DNA of 48,527 nucleotides from Nitrospirota bacterium (GCA_004321925.1 SCQH01000001.1:1-48527); one strand, 5' to 3'; positions 1-7,960 are shown, counted from the first letter of the stretch. Notes: a model not told the origin generated them from the letters alone. Numbers and translations: made by a program.

Positions 1-684
1 GACGATGCCCCCGAAGACCCCGAGCTTTGAATAGGGGATGACCACATTCTTGACGACCTCCCACTTTGTCGCCCCGATCGCATAGGCTGATTCTTTGACG
101 ACCGCAGGGGTCAGATTAAAGGAATCTCTCGCAATGCTCGCGGTAAAGGGGATGATCATAATGCTCAAAATGACGCTCGCCGTCAGTATATCGATACCCA
201 TCGGGGTACCCTCAAAAAGGAAGCTCACGAAGGGCAACCCGGCAGTGGCCTTCTTGAGGAACGGTTCTATATACGTGCTCATGATCGGCGAGAGGGTAAA
301 AAGCCCCCACATGCCGTAGATGATGCTCGGGATGGCGGCCAGAAGCTCTATGGCAATGCCGATAGGGGCTTTCAGGAAATTCGGCGATATCTCGGTCACA
401 AAAATGGCGATTCCGATGGCAACGGGGATAGCGAAAACCATGGCAAGAAAGGTCGTTACAACCGTCCCGTAAATATTGGTCAGGGCGCCGAAGGATTCCT
501 TGACCGGGTTCCAGTCCGTCGACGTGAGAAACTTAATGATGCCAAACTGTCCGATTGCGAGTGAGGACTCTGCGATCAGCACGTAGAGGATGCCGATGAT
601 AAAGACAATGACCGTAAATGAGGCTATGCCGGTAACTGAGGCAAAGACCATGTCCATCGGATTCTTTCTCTGAAGATCACCCAT
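1..684 (-). CDS. pstC: PstC, phosphate ABC transporter permease (C-terminus beyond the window)
   Basis: Inner-membrane permease that, with PstA, forms the channel of the high-affinity phosphate ABC transporter fed by PstS. The 228 visible codons run from ATG at 684 to the window edge without a stop; PstC is normally about 300 residues, so roughly the last quarter is missing. The N-terminus (MGDLQRKNPMDMVFAS) leads into a hydrophobic helix, followed by a block containing AALPSIIYGMWGLF-like sequence (seen as LLAAIPSIIYGMWGLFTL), the conserved cytoplasmic-loop signature of PstC/PstA permeases, and later SIARDSFNLTPAVVKESAYA, the EAA-type loop that contacts PstB. It lies 81 bases downstream of pstS, beyond a strong terminator, so it is probably expressed at a lower level than pstS by read-through. 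An AAGGTG ribosome-binding sequence precedes the start at a long spacing. Confidence 0.93.
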   Translation of the reverse strand, partial: MGDLQRKNPMDMVFASVTGIASFTVIVFIIGILYVLIAESSLAIGQFGIIKFLTSTDWNPVKESFGALTNIYGTVVTTFLAMVFAIPVAIGIAIFVTEISPNFLKAPIGIAIELLAAIPSIIYGMWGLFTLSPIMSTYIEPFLKKATAGLPFVSFLFEGTPMGIDILTASVILSIMIIPFTASIARDSFNLTPAVVKESAYAIGATKWEVVKNVVIPYSKLGVFGGIV

Positions 685-721
685 TGATCAATTTCACCTT
701 TTTCATAGAATCGGTTAGCGC

Positions 722-752
722 AAAAAAACGGGGCAGGTACGGGCCTGCCCCG
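722..752 (-). terminator. Intrinsic terminator between pstS and pstC
   Basis: On the minus strand a 9-bp perfect stem (CGGGGCAGG / CCTGCCCCG, loop of six) is followed directly by seven T residues. It sits 14 bases past the pstS stop and before pstC. Inference: it limits read-through so that the binding protein is made in excess over the permease, as in many binding-protein-dependent transporters. Confidence 0.88.
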
Positions 753-765
753 ATAAAAAAATATC

Positions 766-1776
766 CTACTGCAGGCCGTTTGCCTTCCAGTATCCCCTCA
801 CCTTTTCCTTTAACCCCTTGGGGAGCGGGACATAGACAAGCTCCCTGGCCTTATTATCGCCGTTTTTGAACGACCAGTCAAAGAATTTTACGACCTTCCT
901 GTTGGAATCGGTCTTTTCCTTTGCAAGGAGTATGAAGGTGGCCCCTGCGATCGGCCATGACTTTTTGCCGGGGGCGTTCGTCAGCCAGAGGTAAAAGTCC
1001 TTTTTGGCATCGAAATCGCCGGTCTCGGCTGCATCCTCAAAGCTCTCAAAGCTCGGCTCGACGAAATTACCGGCCGCATTCTTAAGCTGCGCATGGTTAA
1101 GTTTGTTCTGCTTTGCATAGGCGAACTCAACATAGCCTATGGAGTTGGGAGTCCTCTTCACATAGTTGGCCACTCCCTCGTTGCCCTTGCCGCCGATCCC
1201 GGCAGGGAACTTGACCGCCTTGCCTGAGCCGACCTTGTCCTTCCAGGCAGGGCAGACCTGCGCAAGATAGTTGGTGAATATCGCCGTGGTGCCTGAACCG
1301 TCCGAGCGGTAGACAACGGTAATTCCGGCGGCCGGCAGTTTCAGACCGGGGTTCATCTTTTTTATCTTTTCATCATCCCACCGCTTTATATCTCCCAGGA
1401 ACATCCTGCAGAGCGTGTCGGAGTCGAGTTTGAGCTCCCCCGGCTTGACAGCCGCAAGATTGACAACGGGTACGACACCTCCGATGACCGCCGGGAACTG
1501 CAGGAGCCTGTCCTTCTTAAGCTTGTCCGGCATCAGCGGGTCGTCTGAGGCTCCGAAATCAACGGTCCTCTCTGTGACCTGCCTCTGGCCGCCGCCTGAG
1601 CCTATGGACTGATAGTTAAGCTGAACGCCGGCGACCTTGTTATACTCATAGGACCAGGCAGAGTAGACCGGATAGGGGAAGGTTGCCCCTGCTCCGTTCA
1701 GTGTTTCGGCTGCATACGCAGAGGTAAACGAAAAGGCCAAGGCCACAACCAATGCTGCTTTTAAGATAGTTTTCAT
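766..1776 (-). CDS. pstS: PstS, periplasmic phosphate-binding protein
   Basis: Exported receptor that binds phosphate and delivers it to PstC/PstA. ATG at 1776 is preferred to an in-frame start 12 codons upstream, because it is preceded by AAAGGAGA and begins a classical signal peptide (MKTILKAALVVALAFSF, then an AYA-A cleavage site). The mature protein starts ETLNGAGATFPYPVYSAW, the PstS family signature, and has the phosphate-contacting segments QSIGSGGGQ, DFGASDDPL and YRSDGSGTT. The 336-residue length is normal. The gene is first in the pst operon and is preceded by a Pho box. The regulators PhoB/PhoR are encoded 1.5 kb away on the same strand, separated by two unrelated genes. Confidence 0.95.
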   Translation of the reverse strand: MKTILKAALVVALAFSFTSAYAAETLNGAGATFPYPVYSAWSYEYNKVAGVQLNYQSIGSGGGQRQVTERTVDFGASDDPLMPDKLKKDRLLQFPAVIGGVVPVVNLAAVKPGELKLDSDTLCRMFLGDIKRWDDEKIKKMNPGLKLPAAGITVVYRSDGSGTTAIFTNYLAQVCPAWKDKVGSGKAVKFPAGIGGKGNEGVANYVKRTPNSIGYVEFAYAKQNKLNHAQLKNAAGNFVEPSFESFEDAAETGDFDAKKDFYLWLTNAPGKKSWPIAGATFILLAKEKTDSNRKVVKFFDWSFKNGDNKARELVYVPLPKGLKEKVRGYWKANGLQ

Positions 1777-1800
1777 ATGTATTCTCCTTTGTATTCTTAG

Positions 1801-1832
1801 AATATACCTCAATTGTTACAGGAATATTACAA
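1801..1832 (-). promoter_or_regulatory. Pho box and -10 element of pstS
   Basis: On the minus strand TTGTAAT-ATTC-CTGTAAC (1832 to 1815) fits the PhoB box: two 7-bp repeats resembling CTGTCAT separated by 4 bp. Eight bases further on is TATATT (1806-1801), a good -10, with no separate -35, which is the layout of PhoB-activated promoters. The pstS start is 25 bases beyond. The rest of the 1777-2097 gap holds nothing else I can support. Confidence 0.72.
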
Positions 1833-2097
1833 CCCGATTAATTATTAATTACTTCTTAAATGTCTTTACCCGGCGGCGTCCTGAATCCGAAACAATGAGT
1901 GCCGAAAGGATTAAGCAAGGGCACCGCAGGAAATTCCTGATACTGTGTTAACAACCGCACATTGATTCTTAAAGGTTTTTCCACCCGTTTATTCCAGGAT
2001 ATGCTATATTGATAATGAAAATGGGGAAATTACGAAGGTTCGCATATTAATTGTTAGCACGCAAATAATAAAGAAACATGGGGAATATATCTTAACG

Positions 2098-2667
2098 ATG
2101 CCGCTCAATTTCATGGTCAATGAAAACAAAATTAAATCAATTTTAAAAGAAAGAGAATTATTAAAAGTTAATTCACTAAATAAGGCAGTGGCTCCCGAAA
2201 GCCGCAAATCGCTTCTCATTCTGGCCTCCGGAGTCTACATCATTGGACTCGCTTATGGTCTGTGGATTTCAACAGATATTAATAATCTCATGGTTATGTG
2301 GAGCATTACACTCACGCTTTTATATGGGTTTTCTATCTTCATTATAATTTTCCTAACAACAGCCAAAGGCAGCCCATTGATTATTACAGAGAAAGGAATT
2401 GTATGTCGGCCTATTGTTGCTGAATTTTGGGAAGACATTGAAAGTTACAACTGGGAAGAATTTAAGGGAGGAACCTGTATGCCCGGTTCTACACTTTTTT
2501 CAATCGGCGAAGGTATCAGCCTCAAATTAAAGACAAAGGGACTTTTGCCACGAACGCAGCTACAGGGTCGCACTATTTTCGGGACTTATTTAATTTTCTT
2601 CTCTCCTGAACAAATGGCGATTACGGAAAATATATTCGATCAACAAGGAATTAATAAGTCACAATGA
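2098..2667 (+). CDS. Hypothetical two-helix membrane protein with a PH-like C-terminal half
   Basis: I cannot name this 189-residue protein. A charged N-terminus of about 40 residues is followed by two hydrophobic helices (roughly 40-60 and 68-88), then a soluble half beginning PLIITEKGIVCRPIVAEFW with alternating short strands (SYNWEEF, GISLKLKTKG). That arrangement resembles the bacterial PH-like domains found behind a pair of membrane helices; this is an inference from pattern only. The gene is markedly AT-rich against its GC-rich neighbours and sits on the opposite strand between phoR and pstS, which suggests acquisition. Initiation is uncertain: ATG at 2098 lacks a close Shine-Dalgarno sequence, and an in-frame ATG lies at 2113. 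Confidence 0.6.
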   Translation: MPLNFMVNENKIKSILKERELLKVNSLNKAVAPESRKSLLILASGVYIIGLAYGLWISTDINNLMVMWSITLTLLYGFSIFIIIFLTTAKGSPLIITEKGIVCRPIVAEFWEDIESYNWEEFKGGTCMPGSTLFSIGEGISLKLKTKGLLPRTQLQGRTIFGTYLIFFSPEQMAITENIFDQQGINKSQ

Positions 2668-2793
2668 AAAAAGCTACCATGCAAATCAATCAGACTGGCA
2701 ATAGCCTTGGTCTGTTTTCAAAGCGTGGTTGAGCAATCGGGTTATTTATTTCGTTATGTGAAGGATAATGGATAATTACAAAATAATAAGACT

Positions 2794-3240
2794 ATGACAA
2801 CCTATCCTGCAACCGCCATCACCAACTTTTATTATTCTTGGAGAATTATATTTTGCATTATAGTCGTACTTGCGGGCACTGCGGTGGTAATTTGGGAAAG
2901 ATATACAACGATGGTGGGAAAATATATATTGTTTATGTATGGGAAGGCCATTGCTTTTTTTGCACTTGCAATAGTACTTAAGGGTCTGCTTTCCTTTGAA
3001 AACGTGTGGTATATAACATATATGATGAAATATATAACATACTTAGGTGATCCCGCCGCCTACGATGGGTTGAGTATCCCATTGCCTTTTGCATATTTAT
3101 ATTTAAGTATGGCGATAACTGGCACGATTTTGAATTTAGCAAACCAGCTTGTGCCTATCAAAAGGAGTAATGAAGTCAGCATCAGATTCAAGAGAAAGGC
3201 AAGACCACATAACAAGCCCATTGAGGCGGACCGGGATTAA
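2794..3240 (+). CDS. Hypothetical small integral membrane protein
   Basis: Unrecognised 148-residue protein with three hydrophobic segments (about residues 15-35, 45-65 and 98-118) and a short basic tail. It is AT-rich and on the plus strand like its upstream neighbour, again foreign-looking relative to the pho/pst genes around it. Its last codons (ending NKPIEADRD) run into the ACATAACAAG...GAGGCGGACC sequence described separately as a possible integron attC half site; open reading frames in gene cassettes often run into attC in this way. No function can be assigned. Confidence 0.55.
   Translation: MTTYPATAITNFYYSWRIIFCIIVVLAGTAVVIWERYTTMVGKYILFMYGKAIAFFALAIVLKGLLSFENVWYITYMMKYITYLGDPAAYDGLSIPLPFAYLYLSMAITGTILNLANQLVPIKRSNEVSIRFKRKARPHNKPIEADRD
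3207..3231 (+). other. attC-like half site (R''/L''-type) at the end of the AT-rich insert
   Basis: ACATAAC (3207-3213) followed by AAGCCCATTGAGGCGGACC resembles the left half of integron attC sites, for example the TAACAA...TCAAG.GGGAC start of Vibrio cholerae repeats. ACATAAC is the exact reverse complement of GTTATGT at 2753-2759, upstream of the 2794-3240 gene, as expected for R'' and R' once a cassette is circularised. The right half (L' and R') was not found before phoR, so the site would be incomplete. Confidence 0.3.
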
Positions 3241-3278
3241 TGCTGCTTTCTTTTTCAAGGTCAGTCCGGTAAGAGGCC

Positions 3279-5012
3279 TTACAGGTAGATCCTGATCCTT
3301 GTCCCTTTGCCCTGGGTGCTTTCGATCTGCATGGTCCAGCCGTGGGCCCGGACAAGATGTTTGACGATAGCAAGCCCCAACCCTGTGCCACCCATCTTTC
3401 TCGACCGGGCAGGATCAACGCGGTAAAATCTCTCTCCGAGCCTTTCGAGATGCTTGGCCGGGACGCCTGTGCCGGTGTCCTCGACAAAAAGGAACACCTG
3501 TTCTTTTTCGAAACCGAGACCGAAAACAACACCGCCGGTCTCGGTGAACTTGATGGCATTATCGACCAGATTCGTCAATATCTGGATGACCCTGTTCTTG
3601 TCGGCGTTAATTTCCGATACTGAAGCGGTGTTCGATGCGGTCAGGGAGAGGTTCTTTGCTGCTGCCCTGTCGGCAAAAAGGTCAATGACATTTTTGAAGA
3701 CATCATCCACGGCAATGAGGGTCTTCTCGACACGTATCACGCCAAGCTCTATCTTGGAGATCGTCATAAGGTCGTCCACCAGGCTGTTTATGCGCTCGCT
3801 GTTCGACTTTATGGTCCGGATGAACCCGGCGGCATGTTCCTTGTCGTCGAGGGCCCCGTCGAGGAGCGTGTCGGCAAAACCCTTTATCGCCGTGATCGGG
3901 GTCTTGAGCTCATGGGACACATTGGCGACAAAATCCTTTCTGACCTGTTCAAGCTTCTCTATCTGCGTAATGTCATGAAATACTGCCACGAAGCCTGAGA
4001 GGCCCTGCCCCCCGTAAAAGAGCGGTGATACCCGCGCCTTGAAAAACTTTTCCTCCGGGACATCGACCCTGAACTCCGTGCTGCCTGATGAAAGGGTCGA
4101 ACGCACCTCTTCCACCAGGTCCGTAAATTCATGCTTGCGTACAACATCGACGAACTGGGCCCCGATAAACGTGATATCTCCGAAGAATTCCCTGGCCGAG
4201 GAACTGGCAAGCGTGATGACCCCTTTGGCATCCACGATCAGGAGGGCATCCGGAATGCTCCTGAGGATGACATTCAGGCGGTTCCTCTCTTCTTCGTCAG
4301 TATTCATCATGCCCTGCAGTTTGACCGACATCAGCGTAAGGTTTTCAGCGATCTCGTTGAATTCCCCGGCGCTGCTCAGAAAAAGCCGTTTATCTATTTC
4401 ACCCCGTGAAAGGGACCGGGAGAAATCGGTTATCTGTTTCAGGAGCCTCCTGAGATGGTCTGTCTGAAGCATGGACAGCATCCCCAGGGCGATCAGCACG
4501 GCAACGGCAACGATGATGATCTTTATCCGCAGGAGATTGACTGCCTGGTCGACCTCCTGCAGGGGCATGGAGAGCCGTATAAAACCCGCGGGGCTCTCCC
4601 CCTCACCTATCTTTTTGGCAACATACAGAAAATCATATTTCAGCGTATCACTATAGCGTATTGCAGCGCCTGCGTCAAAGAGAAGCGCCTGCTCTATCTC
4701 TGTCCTGTGGAGGTGGTTGTCCATCGAGGGAGAGTAATAGTCCGAATCGCCGATCACCCTGCCCTCTTTCCCGATGACCGTGACCCGCACCCCGGTATCT
4801 TTTTTCAGCTCTCTGCAGAGGCCGTCAAGATTCTTCGGAATGAAGGATACGCTCTTTGAGATCAGGTTGATCTGTACCGAGAGGTTTGCCTTGAGGTTGG
4901 CGATATAGCTCTCGCGCACGGCAGAGGTGATATAGACCTCAACAAAGATCACGGCAAGGACCATGACAACAGCGTACAGGATGAAGGTCCGTCTGAAGAT
5001 GCCGTGCTTCAT
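3279..5012 (-). CDS. phoR: PhoR, phosphate-regulon sensor histidine kinase
   Basis: Membrane sensor kinase partner of PhoB. The 577 residues read in order: transmembrane helix (about 9-30), a periplasmic region of about 125 residues, a second helix (about 163-183), HAMP linker (about 185-240), PAS domain (about 245-350), HisKA with the phospho-acceptor in NVSHELKTPI (His367), and HATPase with an N box around Asn485, DTGTG (G1) and GGTGLGL (G2). The long extracytoplasmic loop differs from E. coli PhoR, which has almost none, but matches PhoR/PnpS of many other phyla. The start overlaps the phoB stop by four bases (ATGA), so the two are translationally coupled. A role in the Pho regulon is inferred from this pairing and from the nearby pst genes with a Pho box. 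Confidence 0.9.
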   Translation of the reverse strand: MKHGIFRRTFILYAVVMVLAVIFVEVYITSAVRESYIANLKANLSVQINLISKSVSFIPKNLDGLCRELKKDTGVRVTVIGKEGRVIGDSDYYSPSMDNHLHRTEIEQALLFDAGAAIRYSDTLKYDFLYVAKKIGEGESPAGFIRLSMPLQEVDQAVNLLRIKIIIVAVAVLIALGMLSMLQTDHLRRLLKQITDFSRSLSRGEIDKRLFLSSAGEFNEIAENLTLMSVKLQGMMNTDEEERNRLNVILRSIPDALLIVDAKGVITLASSSAREFFGDITFIGAQFVDVVRKHEFTDLVEEVRSTLSSGSTEFRVDVPEEKFFKARVSPLFYGGQGLSGFVAVFHDITQIEKLEQVRKDFVANVSHELKTPITAIKGFADTLLDGALDDKEHAAGFIRTIKSNSERINSLVDDLMTISKIELGVIRVEKTLIAVDDVFKNVIDLFADRAAAKNLSLTASNTASVSEINADKNRVIQILTNLVDNAIKFTETGGVVFGLGFEKEQVFLFVEDTGTGVPAKHLERLGERFYRVDPARSRKMGGTGLGLAIVKHLVRAHGWTMQIESTQGKGTRIRIYL

Positions 5013-5707
5013 GCTGCGCCGTCCACGAAGTAGCCGATCCCTCTCCTCGTCTTTATATATTCCGGGTTTGAAGGATCGTCCTCGATCCGGGCGCGCATCC
5101 TCCGGATGTGCACGTCAACCGTTCTGGGCTCCACAAAGGCCTCGTCCTTCCAGACCGCATCAAGCAGCTGGTCGCGGCTGAATACCTTTCCGCGCCGCTC
5201 GGCAAGATACAGCAGCAGTCTGAACTCGGTCGTGCTCAGGGCCAGAGGAACATTCTTCTTCAGGACGGTATAGGACTCCTTGTCGATCAGCAGATCGCCG
5301 AGCCTGATAACGCTCTCTTCGGCCGGCTTTTTTGCAGCCCTTCGTAAGACAGCCTTCACGCGGGCAACCAGTTCACGCGGGCTGAAGGGCTTCGCCATAT
5401 AATCGTCTGCCCCGAGCTCAAGCCCGACTATCCGGTCGATCTCCTCTCCCTTGGCCGTGAGCATTATTATCGGGATATTTTTTGTCCTGGGATCGTTCCT
5501 GAGGATGCGGCAGAGCTCGCTGCCCTGCATGCCGGGAAGCATGAGATCAAGGATAACAAAATCAAACAGTTGGTTTTTGATCAGGTTGAGCGCCTCTTCC
5601 CCGTCCAGCGCGGTTGCGGTCTCAAACCCCTCTTTTTTGAGATTGTAGGAGACCAGCTCGATAATATCAGGCTCGTCATCGACCACCAATATCTTCTTTG
5701 TGCTCAC
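5009..5707 (-). CDS. phoB: PhoB-type response regulator
   Basis: OmpR/PhoB-family transcription factor of 232 residues. The receiver domain has the acidic pocket VVDDE, phospho-acceptor Asp54 (FVILDLMLPG), Thr84 and Lys106 (AKPF). A winged-helix DNA-binding domain fills residues about 130-230 (LSTTEFRLLLYLAERRGKVF, then RTVDVHIRRMRARIE). The start is GTG at 5707. It is first in the phoB-phoR pair. It probably binds the 7-4-7 box upstream of pstS. A promoter with TTGCAT and TATAAG hexamers would start transcription almost at the GTG, so the mRNA may be nearly leaderless. Confidence 0.92.
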   Translation of the reverse strand: MSTKKILVVDDEPDIIELVSYNLKKEGFETATALDGEEALNLIKNQLFDFVILDLMLPGMQGSELCRILRNDPRTKNIPIIMLTAKGEEIDRIVGLELGADDYMAKPFSPRELVARVKAVLRRAAKKPAEESVIRLGDLLIDKESYTVLKKNVPLALSTTEFRLLLYLAERRGKVFSRDQLLDAVWKDEAFVEPRTVDVHIRRMRARIEDDPSNPEYIKTRRGIGYFVDGAA

Positions 5708-5713
5708 GCTCTA

Positions 5714-5755
5714 CTTATAGCATGCGGCAGGACCGTGATGCAACAGGCAGGACCG
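5714..5755 (-). promoter_or_regulatory. Putative phoB promoter with a 20-bp-spaced direct repeat
   Basis: On the minus strand TTGCAT (5743-5738), an 18-bp spacer and TATAAG (5719-5714) form a plausible promoter for phoB. A perfect 10-bp repeat, CGGTCCTGCC, occurs twice (5755-5746 and 5735-5726), exactly 20 bp apart, with one copy upstream of the -35 and the other within the spacer. Two helical turns of spacing suggests a dimeric regulator site. It does not look like a Pho box. Confidence 0.4.
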
Positions 5756-5854
5756 GCCTGCACCCTGCCGCCGCCTCACAACTCTATCTATAGCGGTTTT
5801 GTCTCTGTTCCGATATAATCAAAAAGGGTCCTGCGCCTCCGGCGACGCGACCCG

Positions 5855-5884
5855 TTGACAAAAATAATGGCGACACTGCATATT
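5855..5884 (+). promoter_or_regulatory. Putative promoter of the acyltransferase/PAS gene pair
   Basis: TTGACA (5855-5860), an 18-bp spacer and CATATT (5879-5884) lie just upstream of the ATG at 5893. The predicted start site falls within about two bases of that ATG. A second in-frame ATG at 5899 would leave room for the GGGG run as a ribosome-binding site. Confidence 0.5.
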
Positions 5885-5892
5885 GACGGGGT

Positions 5893-7236
5893 ATGAACAT
5901 GCAAGGCAGGCTGAACATTTTTCAGAGAACGATGCTGAAGTGGGACGAGTTCCACCCGTACAATGCGATCGGTCTGCTGAAGGTCCCCGGCCGCCTTGAC
6001 GCCCAGCGCCTGAAGTCTGCGCTGAACAGATCGATCGAGAGGCGCGGCATCGGCAGGTTCAGGCTCGACCGGAAGCTCCGGGCCTATTCCTATCCGGGGG
6101 GGAGCTATACTGCCGACCTCAGGGTCATCTCAGGCGCTGAGGACTCCCTGAAGGCGGCCCATAACGAGGTGGAGCTCCAGCTGAACATGCGGTTCGTCGA
6201 GGCGGACGGCGAGATCAACCCCTTCAGGTTCTTTGCCGTGGACGGCCCGGACTTCTTTTATCTCGGCATCGTCTATTTCCACGTGATCGCCGACGGCTAC
6301 TCGCTTGCCCAGCTGGCCAAAGACATCGCCCGTGCCTATCAGTCTGCTGACGATGAGGCCCTCCTGCAGTGCACTGACCTCTATCCCGATACCTGCCGGA
6401 GCATGTTCAGGAGGAAGCCCGTCTCGTTCTTCCTCCCGTCACTTTCGATACCTAATTTCCTGTCCGGCCTCAGACGGTCGACGAAACCCTATCAGATGTA
6501 TCATGTCAACGACCAGCAGCTTGGGTTCAGGCTCCTGCGGTGCGACGCGCCGATCGCGGCAACGCTCTCTGCTGTGGCCCATACCTGGGGGGTGACGCAG
6601 AACGATGTCCTGCTGGCGCTCGTCTTTAAGGTGATAGCCCCGTTCGTCTCTGAAAAAAAGGTCAGGGACAAGAAAAAGAGGATGGCGATCGGCGCGGCGA
6701 TCAGCATCAGCAGGGAGCTCGGGATAAAGCTCCGGGGGACCTTCGGCGTCTTCCTGAGTTCGTTCACTGTCTCTCATATGGACCCTGCTTCGCATTCCCT
6801 TGAGGTCCTCTCAAAGGATATCAGCCGGCAGACCCTCCGGATACGGAAAAGACGTCTCTACCTGGTTACGCTCTTTGAAAAGTGGCTTGCCCTTAAGTTC
6901 ATGCCCCTGATGCAGCGGAAGCAGCAGATGAAGTTCTACCCGAAGAACTATCCGCTCTGGGCTGCCCTGACGAACATGAATTTCAAGACCCTGATGGATG
7001 ACCTGGAAGGCGGCAGGGAGATCGAACTGGCCTCGACCGTATCGACCGGGCCGAGCTGTCCGATCGCCTTTTCGGTCATACGGGTCAGAGAGACCATCCA
7101 TGCGGGGATAAGCTTCAGGTTGGCGGTCTTTTCCAGGGCCGAGGTCGAACAGATAGCAGCCGACTTTCTGAGATATGCCCGGGAGCTGACAGCCCTTCCT
7201 GTCACGCCCAAAAAAGGGCGGCAGGAGGAGGCATGA
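5893..7236 (+). CDS. Condensation-fold (CoA-dependent acyltransferase-like) protein
   Basis: A 447-residue cytoplasmic protein of the chloramphenicol-acetyltransferase/condensation superfamily. The diagnostic HxxxDG motif is intact: HVIADG at residues 130-135, preceded by the hydrophobic strand FFYLGIVYF. The N-terminal half begins NIFQRTMLKWDEFHPYNAIG and the C-terminal half contains a long GAAISISRELGIKLRGTFGV-type segment, in line with the two pseudo-domains of this fold. No carrier-protein, adenylation or other synthetase domain is present, so it acts as a free-standing enzyme. Members of the fold transfer acyl groups to alcohols or amines (wax ester synthases, PapA-type acyltransferases, free-standing condensation enzymes); the substrate here is unknown. 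Its stop overlaps the start of the next gene by four bases. Confidence 0.75.
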   Translation: MNMQGRLNIFQRTMLKWDEFHPYNAIGLLKVPGRLDAQRLKSALNRSIERRGIGRFRLDRKLRAYSYPGGSYTADLRVISGAEDSLKAAHNEVELQLNMRFVEADGEINPFRFFAVDGPDFFYLGIVYFHVIADGYSLAQLAKDIARAYQSADDEALLQCTDLYPDTCRSMFRRKPVSFFLPSLSIPNFLSGLRRSTKPYQMYHVNDQQLGFRLLRCDAPIAATLSAVAHTWGVTQNDVLLALVFKVIAPFVSEKKVRDKKKRMAIGAAISISRELGIKLRGTFGVFLSSFTVSHMDPASHSLEVLSKDISRQTLRIRKRRLYLVTLFEKWLALKFMPLMQRKQQMKFYPKNYPLWAALTNMNFKTLMDDLEGGREIELASTVSTGPSCPIAFSVIRVRETIHAGISFRLAVFSRAEVEQIAADFLRYARELTALPVTPKKGRQEEA

Positions 7237-7826
7237 AGGACCTGCTGCTTGCGCAGGCCGATTTCCTGAGGGAGGTCTTTGAAGCGATACCGGCCATGCT
7301 CCTGATCGTTGACGATGATGTCCGGATCCTGCACCTCAACTCGTCTGCCTCGGCCGGGCTCGGCCTTGACCTCAACCTGGTCCATAAGAAACGCGGCGGC
7401 GATGTGCTGCACTGCATCCATGCGGCTGAAGTCCCCGGGGGGTGCGGGAAGGCAGTGGCCTGCAGCGACTGCCTTATCAGGAACTCCGTTGGAGAAGCGC
7501 TGCAGGGGAGCAGGACATACCGCAGGCAGACGCGCATGGAACTGGTTAACGGCAAAACCAGGACGGAACTGCATCTCCTGCTGACAGCCTCACCCTTTAA
7601 ATACGATGGCACGCGGTATGTCGTGATGACCCTCGAAAATATCAGTGAACTGATACAATTAAAAAGCCTGCTGCCTATCTGCATGCACTGCAAGAAGATC
7701 CGGGATGACGAGGGATACTGGAATGATGTCTCTCATTATCTTCAGGCACATCTCGATATCGAGTTCTCCCACGGACTCTGCCAGGACTGCCTCGAAAAGC
7801 ATTATCCTGACTCGGGCAGAAAATAA
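7233..7826 (+). CDS. PAS-domain protein with a C-terminal double-CxxC module
   Basis: A 197-residue soluble protein. Residues about 10-140 form a PAS domain that carries its own cysteine cluster (HCIHAAEVPGGCGKAVACSDC), a pattern seen in PAS domains of many anaerobes. After a short linker (ENISELIQLKSLLPI) comes a C-terminal module with CMHCKKIRDDEGYW and later CQDCLEKHYP, which usually follows PAS or receiver domains and probably binds a metal. No kinase, cyclase or DNA-binding output domain is present, so it may act by protein contact. It overlaps the acyltransferase gene by four bases, which implies a functional link, possibly redox or ligand control of that enzyme (inference). Confidence 0.75.
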   Translation: MKDLLLAQADFLREVFEAIPAMLLIVDDDVRILHLNSSASAGLGLDLNLVHKKRGGDVLHCIHAAEVPGGCGKAVACSDCLIRNSVGEALQGSRTYRRQTRMELVNGKTRTELHLLLTASPFKYDGTRYVVMTLENISELIQLKSLLPICMHCKKIRDDEGYWNDVSHYLQAHLDIEFSHGLCQDCLEKHYPDSGRK

Positions 7827-7858
7827 CCAACAAAAACAGGTAGTTCTTTCCATTTACA

Positions 7859-7908
7859 AGGACAGGGGCCTATCTCCGGATCGAGATATTCTCCCTGTCC
7901 TCTTATTT
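7859..7908 (+). terminator. Hairpin terminator after the PAS protein gene
   Basis: AGGACAGGG (7859-7867) pairs with CCCTGTCCT (7893-7901), a 9-bp perfect stem, with an inner ATCTC/GAGAT stem in the loop. It is followed by CTTATTTTA, a moderate U-tract. It separates the PAS gene from the lexA promoter six bases further on. Confidence 0.65.
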
Positions 7909-7913
7909 TATGC

Positions 7914-7942
7914 TTGACAGTGAACGTTCGTTCACCTATACT
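7914..7942 (+). promoter_or_regulatory. lexA promoter with embedded LexA operator
   Basis: TTGACA (7914-7919), a spacer of exactly 17 bp, and TATACT (7937-7942) form a near-consensus promoter. The spacer holds a perfect 16-bp palindrome, GTGAACG-TT-CGTTCAC (7920-7935), containing GAAC-N4-GTTC, the SOS-box type described for LexA of Gram-positive bacteria. LexA bound here would cover both hexamers, giving tight autoregulation. Confidence 0.88.
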
Positions 7943-7960
7943 ATCTTTATGGAAGACGGC

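Noticed and set aside
2660-2760. A complete attC site between the two AT-rich genes
   Set aside because: Only a GTTATGT right end is seen; no matching R'' or L'' could be found behind the first gene, so I do not call a full site.
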